Of a stretch of DNA of 9,302 nt, positions 1-6,170 are shown piece by piece. The position numbers and the translations under genes are program-made. Location: positions 74,869-84,170 of the forward strand of contig DDSQ01000084.1 of assembly GCA_002343845.1 (NCBI GenBank). Reading direction: 5' to 3'. The DNA is from Planctomycetes bacterium UBA2386 (lineage in GTDB: Bacteria > Planctomycetota > UBA1135 > UBA2386). Under the pieces are notes generated by a model. That model worked only from the letters and a program-made list of their open reading frames with translations, was not told the origin of the DNA and ran no database searches. Within the stretch, counting starts at the first letter, position 1; each line of letters begins with the position of its first letter.

Positions 1-230
1 GTGCGACTCCTGCCAGTCCGCGGGACCAAGTGATGACCGCGGACCGATCGGCCCGGCAGCGGCGTCGCCTGCGGCATCCACTGGGCGTGTCGGGCCTCGT
101 CGAGCGCATCGCCCTCGTGGAAGTCGAGCCAGCTCGTGCCCGTTCTCTTCGGCGTGCCGCCGGGCCGGAACTCGCCACGTCGAACGGCGTCGGCTCGCCC
201 CCTTGCACCCTTGCCCGTTCGCGCGGGCAT
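1..230 (-). CDS. possible partial hypothetical gene running off the left edge
   Basis: I do not recognise a family. A minus-strand frame is open from an ATG at 228-230 to base 1 with no stop, so any gene would continue beyond the window. The stretch from about 175 down to 55 reads like protein (GTSWLDFHEGDALDEARHAQ, then WMPQATPLPG). Its third codon positions are almost all G or C by hand count, with aromatic residues and none of the Arg/Pro excess of shadow frames. The first 20 or so codons look non-coding and there is no clear Shine-Dalgarno site, so the start is uncertain. A plus-strand frame across the same bases (30-257) is only slightly less G/C-biased and cannot be excluded. If real, the gene is divergent from the one at 254 with only 23 bases between them, which would force overlapping promoters. 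Confidence 0.25.
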   Translation of the reverse strand, partial: MPARTGKGARGRADAVRRGEFRPGGTPKRTGTSWLDFHEGDALDEARHAQWMPQATPLPGRSVRGHHLVPRTGRSR

Positions 231-244
231 CGCCCCAATCGTCC

Positions 245-250
245 GGAGAA
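245..250 (+). promoter_or_regulatory. Shine-Dalgarno site for the 254-718 gene
   Basis: GGAGAA lies just upstream of the ATG at 254, with 5 bases between the GGAG core and the start codon. It favours this ATG over the in-frame TTG at 203, and the protein from this ATG begins with a signal-type hydrophobic stretch. Confidence 0.55.
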
Positions 251-253
251 CCC

Positions 254-718
254 ATGAAGCCGCCTGTCTTGTCCGTCGCCTTGCTGTCGCTGCTGTGCTG
301 CTGCCAACATGTGCCGCCCGCGCCGGCAGAGGCCCCTGCCGCGCCCGGCGACGCCGCCGTGTTGCCGGCGGATTCGACCCGCATCTCGTTCCCTGGCGCA
401 GATCGCATCGAGGTGACGTTTGCGCCGCACGCCGACTTCGAGGCCGCGAACGTGCGGCGTACCGCCGTCACCGATCCCGCCGCGATCGCTGCGTGGCTGC
501 AGGAGCTGGCCGAATTGCCGCGCAAGGGCGTCCTGTTCATCACCTTCGCCGACGGCACGCGCGAGTATCGCGTGGAGTTCTGGGCCAAGGGCGAGCGCCT
601 GGGCTCACTGCGCATCAAAGGCGAGTTCCTGGATGCGCCGGCGAGCGAGGGCTGGGACTTCTACGCGGGCCAGGATCGCGCCTTCGTCAAGCTGGTGGAG
701 CGTCTATTCGCAGGGTGA
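254..718 (+). CDS. small exported (possibly lipoprotein) hypothetical protein
   Basis: A 154-aa protein of no family I recognise. The N-terminus has one lysine followed by a hydrophobic run (residues 5-14) and three consecutive cysteines at 15-17. This resembles a lipoprotein signal peptide, although LSLLC is a poor lipobox match, so lipidation is uncertain. A Pro/Ala-rich linker (21-36) follows, then a compact domain of about 110 residues: a strand-like segment RIEVTF (51-56), a helix with TDPAAIAAWLQEL (73-85), then strands VLFITFADGTREYRVEFW (93-110), LGSLRIKG (116-123) and a final helix after WDFY (134-137). This alternating pattern suggests a small mixed alpha/beta fold outside the cytoplasm. 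Third positions are mostly G or C along its length. The ATG was chosen over the upstream TTG for its ribosome binding site and the signal-like N-terminus. The 214 bases that follow, up to the next gene, show nothing I can name. Confidence 0.75.
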   Translation: MKPPVLSVALLSLLCCCQHVPPAPAEAPAAPGDAAVLPADSTRISFPGADRIEVTFAPHADFEAANVRRTAVTDPAAIAAWLQELAELPRKGVLFITFADGTREYRVEFWAKGERLGSLRIKGEFLDAPASEGWDFYAGQDRAFVKLVERLFAG

Positions 719-932
719 GTCGCAAACTGCTCCGCATCGGGGGTGATCTCGTACGGGACATTGCCTGCTCGAGCTGACCGGCGCCTGCGCGCTTGCTCGG
801 CACGCCATGGGATGCGCGTCAGTGACGACCAGTAGCACGGTCCGCAACGACGCGGCCAGGCCCGCTCCCGAGACCGAACGGCAGCCGGTGGACGGGCTCG
901 CGCGTCGCTCCACGCTGTTCTACGTTCGGTGC

Positions 933-2426
933 ATGAAGCACTGCCTCGCCACCGCCGTGGTCACCGTCTGCGTCGGGTCGGCCTTCGCCAACGCGCAGGA
1001 ACCGGAGTTCGAAGCGGGATCTACGGTTGCCGAGCGCGTCCGCAGCGGCGGTTGGTTCGAGATGTCGAAGTGGCGGCGCGGCGCCGACGGGGCGCTCGAG
1101 ATGCACTACTTCGCCGACATCGGCGGCATCATCCCCGGCCAGGAGCTCCGATTCGCGCCGCTGCTCGGTGAAGACCTCGAGCGCGGGCTCGACAACGGCG
1201 GCGCGATCGGCTTCCTGTCGATGTTCTGCCACGGCCCGGGCGATCTGCTCGGCATGACCGACGCGGAGTTCCACTTCGGTGCGCTCGGCATCGAGGCAAC
1301 CGACATCGGTCTGCGGCAGTTCCTCGCCACGCCCAAGCCTCCGTTCGATGGCGCGCGCGGGCGAGCCGAACTGCTCGACCGCCTGCTCGCGATCGACGTG
1401 CTGGTGCGCCGCGGCGTCAAGGGCGCGATCGCCGAGCTGACCTCATTGGCCGTTGAGCCGACCCTGCCTGCGGTGCTGCGCGAGCGCGCCGCGCGCGGCC
1501 TCGCAGTCCTGCGCAGCAATGCGGATCCACTGACGCGCATCCGCCTGTCCGCCGAGACGCTGCAGCTGCCTGCGGCGTTCGATGGTTGTGTGATGATCGA
1601 CCATGCGCGCCTGCCGGACCTGAGTTGGCTCACGCCACTCGGTCGGCGTCTTGGCGCGCTGGTGACCGCGAACGCCATCGCCATGGCCGGCGGCTTGATC
1701 TCCCCTGCCACGAACAACGGCGCCCAGAGCATGTGCGACATCGTCAGCGAACTGCCGTTCGGCCTCGTGCATCGCTACGGCAACGCGCGCCTCGACCACT
1801 CGTGTGTCGTCGTCTCGGCGAAGGCCGATCAGGAGATGCCGGTGGCGCTCACCTGGCAGGCGGCGGGTGCGTTCGAGGCCGAAGGCTGGCAGGACGTGAA
1901 GGCCCCGGCAGGCGCGCGCGACAACAACCCGCTGTTCGCCGGCACGCTGCAGGTCGCGGCGGATCGGGTGTTCGCGAGCACCGACGGCAGTGCCGGCAAG
2001 CCGCGCCCGTCGCTCGTCGAGAAGTACCAGTTGCTGCGCGACGATGGCCTGGCGGTGCGCGCCGTGGTGCCGGGCAACAGCAAGCTGTGGCCGGCACTCG
2101 CGTTCCTGGCGATGCCGCCGGCCGAAGGCGGGGAGCTGCGCATCGCGTTCGGTGACCCGGCGGTGATCACCGTGCTGATCGAGGCGCGCGACGAGGATGC
2201 CGCGGACGCCTGGGTCAAGAAGGGCAAGGAACTGCTGGCTCAGGCCAAGACGATGCTCGAGCAGGAACCCGGGCCGCTCGAGGCGAGCCCCGAATTGAAG
2301 GCGCTGGCCGACGCGGTGTTGGCGGCGAGCTTCAGCACCAGGGAAGCCACGGCCTTCGCGACGATCGAAGTGAAGGGCATGACGCCGGCCAAGGTGAAGG
2401 CGATCGCCGAAGCGCTTGCTCCGTAG
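933..2426 (+). CDS. secreted protein of unknown function
   Basis: A 497-aa protein I cannot assign to a named family. Residues 1-21 form a Sec signal peptide (MKHC, hydrophobic core, AFANA, likely cut before QEPEF), so it should act in the periplasm or outside the cell. The reading frame is open back to 807, but the ATG at 933 gives the signal peptide and is preferred despite no visible Shine-Dalgarno site. Residues 55-130 are rich in glycine and aromatics (MHYFADIGGIIPG, FLSMFCHGPGDLLG). Residues 145-195 form a pair of amphipathic helices resembling a HEAT-type unit (LLDRLLAIDVLVRRGVKGAI, then VLRERAARGLAVL). The C-terminal third (about 370-497) ends in an acidic/lysine helix and a strand-helix unit (FATIEVKG, PAKVKAIAEALA). 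No catalytic motif is visible. It ends with TAG and is convergent with the GNAT-like gene, with no hairpin terminator between them. Confidence 0.85.
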   Translation: MKHCLATAVVTVCVGSAFANAQEPEFEAGSTVAERVRSGGWFEMSKWRRGADGALEMHYFADIGGIIPGQELRFAPLLGEDLERGLDNGGAIGFLSMFCHGPGDLLGMTDAEFHFGALGIEATDIGLRQFLATPKPPFDGARGRAELLDRLLAIDVLVRRGVKGAIAELTSLAVEPTLPAVLRERAARGLAVLRSNADPLTRIRLSAETLQLPAAFDGCVMIDHARLPDLSWLTPLGRRLGALVTANAIAMAGGLISPATNNGAQSMCDIVSELPFGLVHRYGNARLDHSCVVVSAKADQEMPVALTWQAAGAFEAEGWQDVKAPAGARDNNPLFAGTLQVAADRVFASTDGSAGKPRPSLVEKYQLLRDDGLAVRAVVPGNSKLWPALAFLAMPPAEGGELRIAFGDPAVITVLIEARDEDAADAWVKKGKELLAQAKTMLEQEPGPLEASPELKALADAVLAASFSTREATAFATIEVKGMTPAKVKAIAEALAP

Positions 2427-2429
2427 CGA

Positions 2430-2474
2430 TCACCAGAAGTCCAGCAGCTCCTGCGGCAGCCGGTAGCGCGACCT
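2430..2474 (-). other. in-frame coding-like extension beyond the TGA of the GNAT-like gene
   Basis: Immediately after the TGA at 2475-2477, the same minus-strand frame reads RSRYRLPQELLDFW and then meets a second TGA at 2430-2432. All 14 codons end in G or C, matching the coding bias of the gene before it, and the peptide looks like a natural C-terminus. The second stop lies 3 bases from the end of the convergent gene at 2426. This may be the original 3' end of the gene, cut off by a nonsense change or a sequencing error. Stop-codon recoding is less likely. See the finding on this point. Confidence 0.45.
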
Positions 2475-3503
2475 TCACACGAGGTCGCAGTCCCCGAGCG
2501 TGAAGAACCAGCGGTCGCGGAAGTAGATGGTGTCGTAGACCGCCGACAGGATCGCCACGAACCACGGGGTGCCGCGTACGCGATACCCGTGTTCCTGCAT
2601 CCGCAGGAACCGCGGGTCCATGTGGTTCCAGACGCTGCACACCATTCCCGTGCCGTCTTCCATGGCCCGCGACTCCGCTGCCGCCAGCAAACACGTCATG
2701 GCTTCGTGGTCGTCCGGCCCGACGAGCCAGTCGACCACGTAGCTCGTGTGCGGCCGCAGCAGGTCGCCGACGCCGTACACCGCGATTGCACGTAGCGCGC
2801 CGCTGTGGCGCTCGCGGCACTCGTACAGCACATAGCGGCGCTCCCAGTGGTCGGCATAACGCCAGTTGAGGTAGCGATGGTCGCGAACGGTGGTCACGCC
2901 GAGTTCCGGCTCGAGCTGCGCGAAGAGCTGATCGACGTCGGCGCCGAAGCGCCCGACCGTCGTCACGCACAACGAGGCCGGACAGGGCCGCACTGCCGCG
3001 CCCGGGGCAAGTTCGCGAAACGTCACGTCCCAGTCGCGCGCGATCTGCCAGCCGAGGTGGCGAGAGCCGCTGCGCCAGCCAACACCCGGCAGCCCGTAGA
3101 TCAGCGGGGCCTGGTCGTCGTTCGTGCCGAGCCAGCGTTCGAGGAAGGCCTGGCCCAGGCGCGCGAAGAGGCCGGGCTCGCCGCCGTGGCGCAGCCACTC
3201 GGGCCGCACGCAGTGGTCCACCGCCTGCGTCGCGAACGTTCGCCGACCGCCCAGCGTGATCGCGACCGGCAGCGAGGCGTAGACGCCGACCACGCCTTGG
3301 TCGCGATGCACGGCCAGCATCTGCTGCACGCGCTGCGCCGGGTTCTCGAGAAACTTCCAGCGCCAGAGCTGCGGCGTGCGCGGTGCCGTCGCGTGCGCGC
3401 CCGACGCGAACACGCGGTTGTGGCAGGCCAGCACCCCGGCTTCGTCGCCGGGCTCGAAGGCCCGGATCGCGATCTCGCCCTGGCAGTCGATCGGAGTCGT
3501 CAT
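2475..3503 (-). CDS. GNAT-fold N-acyltransferase-like protein
   Basis: A 342-aa cytoplasmic protein with no signal peptide or membrane segment. It opens with IAIRAFEPGDEAGVLACHNRVF (residues 11-32), the usual first strand and helix of a GNAT acetyltransferase. It then shows marks of the larger two-half GNAT proteins often found near polysaccharide and surface genes: LWRWKFLENP (46-55), VVGVYASLPV (71-80), IYGLPG followed by HLGW (135-152), YLNWRYA (211-217), and a closing strand region RDRWFFTLGDCD (329-340). Members of this superfamily transfer acyl groups from acyl-CoA to amines; the substrate here cannot be read from the sequence. The ATG at 3501-3503 is the most plausible start because coding bias and the GNAT fold begin there; the open frame reaches 3833 but that part is Arg/Pro-rich. 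No Shine-Dalgarno site is visible. The frame continues convincingly beyond its TGA, so the protein may be slightly shortened. Confidence 0.8.
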   Translation of the reverse strand: MTTPIDCQGEIAIRAFEPGDEAGVLACHNRVFASGAHATAPRTPQLWRWKFLENPAQRVQQMLAVHRDQGVVGVYASLPVAITLGGRRTFATQAVDHCVRPEWLRHGGEPGLFARLGQAFLERWLGTNDDQAPLIYGLPGVGWRSGSRHLGWQIARDWDVTFRELAPGAAVRPCPASLCVTTVGRFGADVDQLFAQLEPELGVTTVRDHRYLNWRYADHWERRYVLYECRERHSGALRAIAVYGVGDLLRPHTSYVVDWLVGPDDHEAMTCLLAAAESRAMEDGTGMVCSVWNHMDPRFLRMQEHGYRVRGTPWFVAILSAVYDTIYFRDRWFFTLGDCDLV

Positions 3504-3610
3504 GCGTTCGACGAAAGGTGTGCCGCCAGCGTGTCGAGGTCCGGAATGTTGGCGTGGCGGCGGTTCGTCGGCCGTGGCGTCAGCGGCTCGACACCGCCAA
3601 GTGCGGAGAG

Positions 3611-3616
3611 GGGGAG
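3611..3616 (+). promoter_or_regulatory. Shine-Dalgarno site for the 3623 start
   Basis: GGGGAG sits 6 bases before the ATG at 3623, within a longer purine-rich run. It is the best ribosome binding site among the in-frame starts of this gene (3623, 3722, 3740) and is the reason for choosing 3623, although codon bias becomes clearly coding only near 3722-3740. Confidence 0.4.
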
Positions 3617-3622
3617 CGAGGC

Positions 3623-4060
3623 ATGAGACGTAGCTGCCACCGGAGAGAATGGCAATGCACGTGCCGCGAGTTACCCGACCCGGGTTGCGGCGAGCGGAGG
3701 TTGCTGGGTCACCCTGCTCGCATGCGTTGGCCCGAGGCGATGTTCGAGTTCGTCGTTCTCGACGCTCGCGCCAACGTGCCCGCACGCGTGATCGCCGACG
3801 GCTTGGGCCCGGTGCTGGGCGTCGCCGATCCATCCTTCTCGTTCCTGCCCGCGTGCAGTTGCGTGCAGCACGCTTCGCTCGAAGTGGTCCACGTCGGCAG
3901 CGCCTACACCTGGCAGGTGCCGATGGTGCCGTCGGCCGTCGGCTTCGAGTGCTACACCCAGGGTGTGCAGGTCGAGGTCCCCGGGTCGACCCTGCCGTGC
4001 GACGTCGGCGCCGGCTTCCGCTTCGGCCTGACCGACGGCTACAAGATCCGCTTCTGGTAG
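3623..4060 (+). CDS. hypothetical protein: isolated C-terminal beta domain of a planctomycetal secreted protein
   Basis: The predicted protein has 145 residues. From residue 40 on it resembles the C-terminal domain of the secreted protein at 4464-6170. Shared landmarks are a glycine-rich strand leading into LPACSC (75-80), a strand LEVVHVG, then TWQVPMVPSAVGFECYTQGV (96-115) and a C-terminal FRFGLTDGYKIRFW. I know this pattern (cysteine loop, polar strand, short proline turn, then a Q-containing strand) from the ends of many large exported planctomycetal proteins. Here there is no signal peptide and no N-terminal cargo. The first 33 residues (Cys/Arg-rich, weak codon bias) look non-coding, while codons after 3740 are about nine-tenths G/C-ending. 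It may therefore be a 5'-truncated remnant of a longer gene; starts at 3722 or 3740 are possible. It is divergent from the GNAT gene and ends 17 bases before a strong hairpin. Confidence 0.6.
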   Translation: MRRSCHRREWQCTCRELPDPGCGERRLLGHPARMRWPEAMFEFVVLDARANVPARVIADGLGPVLGVADPSFSFLPACSCVQHASLEVVHVGSAYTWQVPMVPSAVGFECYTQGVQVEVPGSTLPCDVGAGFRFGLTDGYKIRFW

Positions 4061-4077
4061 CGAACGGAGCGCGCCGC

Positions 4078-4112
4078 CAGTGAGCCGCCGCCCTTGGCGC
4101 GGCGGCTCGCTG
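4078..4112. terminator. strong hairpin, probable bidirectional terminator
   Basis: The arms CAGTGAGCCGCCGC (4078-4091) and GCGGCGGCTCGCTG (4099-4112) pair over 14 positions with one G-T wobble, around a 7-base loop. The hairpin begins 17 bases after the stop of the 3623-4060 gene and lies between convergent reading frames, as expected of a terminator serving both strands. There is no T-run after the stem on either side, so it is not a textbook intrinsic terminator. Confidence 0.6.
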
Positions 4113-4169
4113 AGACGGCGCACACCTCAGGCATCGACGAACCCACTCTCGCCGTTCGCTGGGCTACTC

Positions 4170-4430
4170 CTAGCCGCCCGTCGTGCCCTTGGAAGCCGGC
4201 GCCTGTTCCTTCGATGCGGGCGGGGTCGCCTTCGGCTCGGGTAGCGTGCACTCGAGCCGCGTCTTGGCGTAGGCGACGACGAGACGCAGTTCGCCGTTCG
4301 CCAAGGTCGCTTCCCGCAGCTCGAGCGCTTCGAGGGGCTCGCGGCCGGGAGGAGGGCCGATGTGGTCCCAGATGGTCCGGGACCGCGGCTCGAGCCATCT
4401 ACACCCGGCGCGGCGTTCAAGCGAGGCCAC
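4170..4430 (-). CDS. small hypothetical protein or C-terminal gene remnant
   Basis: An 86-residue minus-strand frame that I do not recognise. After a poor first dozen residues it becomes protein-like: IWDHIGPPPG (20-29), a helix/strand region LEALELREATLANGELRLVV (33-52), then AYAKTRLECTLP and a Lys/Pro/Ala/Ser-rich tail ending TTGG. By hand count about 86 percent of codons from residue 13 onward end in G or C. The only start is a GTG (4428-4430) lying inside the stem of the hairpin that follows the upstream gene, with no ribosome binding site. It may therefore be the surviving 3' end of a longer gene rather than an intact one. It lies in the same frame as the secreted protein at 4464-6170, with 11 codons and no stop between that gene's TGA and this GTG. 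That linker is hairpin sequence with weak coding bias, so I do not treat the two as one gene. Confidence 0.4.
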   Translation of the reverse strand: MASLERRAGCRWLEPRSRTIWDHIGPPPGREPLEALELREATLANGELRLVVAYAKTRLECTLPEPKATPPASKEQAPASKGTTGG

Positions 4431-4454
4431 CGCGGGTCGATTCCCGCGGTGGCC
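4425..4454 (-). terminator. hairpin terminator of the PPC-repeat gene
   Basis: A perfect 12-bp inverted repeat, GGCCACCGCGGG (4425-4436) and CCCGCGGTGGCC (4443-4454), encloses a 6-base loop. On the minus strand it starts 9 bases after the TGA of the secreted PPC-repeat protein, the usual place for a rho-independent terminator. No real T-run follows, as with the other hairpin in this window. Confidence 0.65.
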
Positions 4455-4463
4455 GCGAACGCA

Positions 4464-6170
4464 TCAGTAGCTGCGGTCGCCGACGATCAGGCGAGCCCAG
4501 TTGCCCCACTGGGCCTCGGGGACGCTGATGTTGACCTCGACCGCCTGCTCAAACAGGATGGCGCCGCGCAGCGAGCGGGTGGCCGGGAGGAACAGGTTCC
4601 ACTCGAAGACACCAGCCGTCTCGAATCCCCAGATGACACCGGCGCCGGCACCCAGGTCCATGTTGATGAAGCAGCTGGGTCCGAGGGCGAACGGCCCAGG
4701 AGTGGTGTTCAGCGGGCAGAGCGTGGCGTAGCTGTGGAGGAAGACGCCGATCGTCCCCGGATCGAGGCCGGTGATGCGGCGCGAGAACACCTGGCCCTTC
4801 GTCGGGACCTCGTTGGCGTTGGTACGCGTGATGGTCGGGAACGGCGCGACGCCGCAGGACCCGTTGGCCGCGAAGATGCTGTAGACAGCGGCCGCGTACG
4901 GAGCGGGCAGGAGGTCGCTGACTTCGAGCGCGTAGTCACCCGTCTGGGCGGCAGTGGTGCCCGGGCTGACGACCTCGAGGTAGTAGGTCCCCGGCGCGAA
5001 GAACGAGAACGCGCCGCGGGCGTGGCTGGTCGGCGAGAGGATGTTGCCGGTAGTGACCGACGTCGGCGTGCCGAGCAGGTTGGTGCACGTGTCGAGCTGG
5101 ACCAACCGGATGGTCGAGTCCAGCAGCGGCGTGCCGCTGGGGCCGCCGGCGAGCTGACGGGTCTGGAACAGCACCGTGTAGCCACCCGCCGGGATGACGA
5201 ACGGGCCCCAGAAGTCGTTCGGGTCCGTGCCCGTGCTGTTGGTGACGTGGCCGGTGCCCGTCTGGCCGAAGGTCAGGGCCGTAGCCGTGCCGAACGTGCC
5301 GTTCGTGTTGGCGCCGACTGCGTCGGGCTCAGCGACGAGGCCGGCGGTGTTCAGCGGCAGGTGCTTGACTTCCAGCCGGTAGTTGCCGAGCGGCACCGGG
5401 TTGTAGCTCGGCGCCGCCGAGCGGGCGACCACGCCGACGTAGTAGGTGCCGGCCGGCCAGACGCGGATCTGGCTGTTGCGGAAGGTGAACGATCCGCTGT
5501 CGATGGCGTTCGTGCCGAGCGTTCCGGTCGGCAAGAGCAGGGCGCCCGCGGCGTCATAGAACTGGATGCGGTGCTGGGAGGTCCAGGGGGTGTTGCCCTC
5601 GGTGACCTGGAACCAGAGTCCCGTGTCCTGCGTCAAGACGATGCGGTAGAGGTCGATGTCGCCCGCAGCGCCACGGTTTCCGTCGACCTGCTCGTCGGCG
5701 CCGAGCGTGTAGACGCCAGCGTCCCCGATCAGATCGTTCGGCTCGACTTCAACCGACGTGAACCCCTTCAGCGGGTTCGCTCGCGACACGTCGAGAGCGT
5801 AGGCGCCCGCGGTGGTCGCCGAGAAGCCGAACACTCTGAGGAAGTAGCTGCCCGCCGCGAGGTTGATCGTGATGTCGCTCTGGAGGGAGCGCGAGTCGTC
5901 GTTGCCGGCGAGGATCGTGGTGCCGTCCGAAGCGATGAGCTCGAGCCTGGTGTCGGTGGTGCCGTTGATCGTGAAACGGTGCTGGCCACCCGGCGACGTG
6001 ATCGAGAACCAGTCCGAGTCGCCAGCGGTCAGGGCGCCGCGGACCTCGTCACCGAGGGAGACGGCATTGGCCGTGCCAAACGTGTCGTTGGTCTCAGTCT
6101 CTGTGACGATGTTCTGAGCGAGCACCGGGGCGCTCAGTAGAAGAAGCGACGAGTAGGTGAGGAAACGCAT
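4464..6170 (-). CDS. secreted protein with three PPC-like beta domains and a planctomycetal C-terminal domain
   Basis: A 568-aa exported protein. Residues 1-18 are a signal peptide (MRFLTYSSLLLLSAPVLA, cut before QN). Three repeats resemble bacterial pre-peptidase C-terminal (PPC) beta-sandwich domains. Each opens with an acidic/Asn motif followed by a D-x-D/W/F strand: TETETNDTFGTANA (24-37), EVEPND with DIDLYRI (141-177), and AEPDAV with NDFWGPF (280-324). Each closes with a G-(S/T)-Y strand pair: AGSYFLRVFGF with GAYALDV, AGTYYVGVVAR with GNYRLEV, and PGTYYLEVV with GDYALEV. Residues 430-548 form the domain shared with the 3623-4060 protein (GPFALGPSC, then FEWNLFLP). No protease or other enzyme domain is present; PPC domains usually accompany secreted enzymes or mediate binding, so an adhesive or matrix role is an inference. 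The ATG at 6168-6170 gives the signal peptide directly. A hairpin terminator follows the stop. Confidence 0.88.
   Translation of the reverse strand: MRFLTYSSLLLLSAPVLAQNIVTETETNDTFGTANAVSLGDEVRGALTAGDSDWFSITSPGGQHRFTINGTTDTRLELIASDGTTILAGNDDSRSLQSDITINLAAGSYFLRVFGFSATTAGAYALDVSRANPLKGFTSVEVEPNDLIGDAGVYTLGADEQVDGNRGAAGDIDLYRIVLTQDTGLWFQVTEGNTPWTSQHRIQFYDAAGALLLPTGTLGTNAIDSGSFTFRNSQIRVWPAGTYYVGVVARSAAPSYNPVPLGNYRLEVKHLPLNTAGLVAEPDAVGANTNGTFGTATALTFGQTGTGHVTNSTGTDPNDFWGPFVIPAGGYTVLFQTRQLAGGPSGTPLLDSTIRLVQLDTCTNLLGTPTSVTTGNILSPTSHARGAFSFFAPGTYYLEVVSPGTTAAQTGDYALEVSDLLPAPYAAAVYSIFAANGSCGVAPFPTITRTNANEVPTKGQVFSRRITGLDPGTIGVFLHSYATLCPLNTTPGPFALGPSCFINMDLGAGAGVIWGFETAGVFEWNLFLPATRSLRGAILFEQAVEVNISVPEAQWGNWARLIVGDRSY

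Noticed and set aside
30..257. 75-aa plus-strand frame whose TGA overlaps the ATG at 254
   Set aside because: The ATGA overlap hints at translational coupling, but the last third of the product (TSNGVGSPPCTLARSRGHRP) looks non-coding and the minus-strand reading of the same bases is somewhat more protein-like.
2464..2480. Selenocysteine insertion at the TGA of the GNAT-like gene
   Set aside because: No convincing SECIS-type hairpin follows the TGA, and the position, after the last conserved strand, is not a catalytic site in GNAT proteins.
2332..3198. 288-aa minus-strand frame overlapping the GNAT-like gene
   Set aside because: Arg/Pro/Ala-rich shadow in another frame. The GNAT motifs and codon bias are in the 2475-3503 frame.
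2805..3626. 273-aa plus-strand frame
   Set aside because: Antisense shadow of the GNAT-like gene, with Arg/Ala/Val-rich composition and no recognisable motif.
4362..6140. 592-aa open frame on the plus strand
   Set aside because: Antisense shadow of the PPC-repeat gene. The product is an Asp/Arg/Val/Gly-rich string with no fold signature, while the minus strand has a signal peptide and clear domains.
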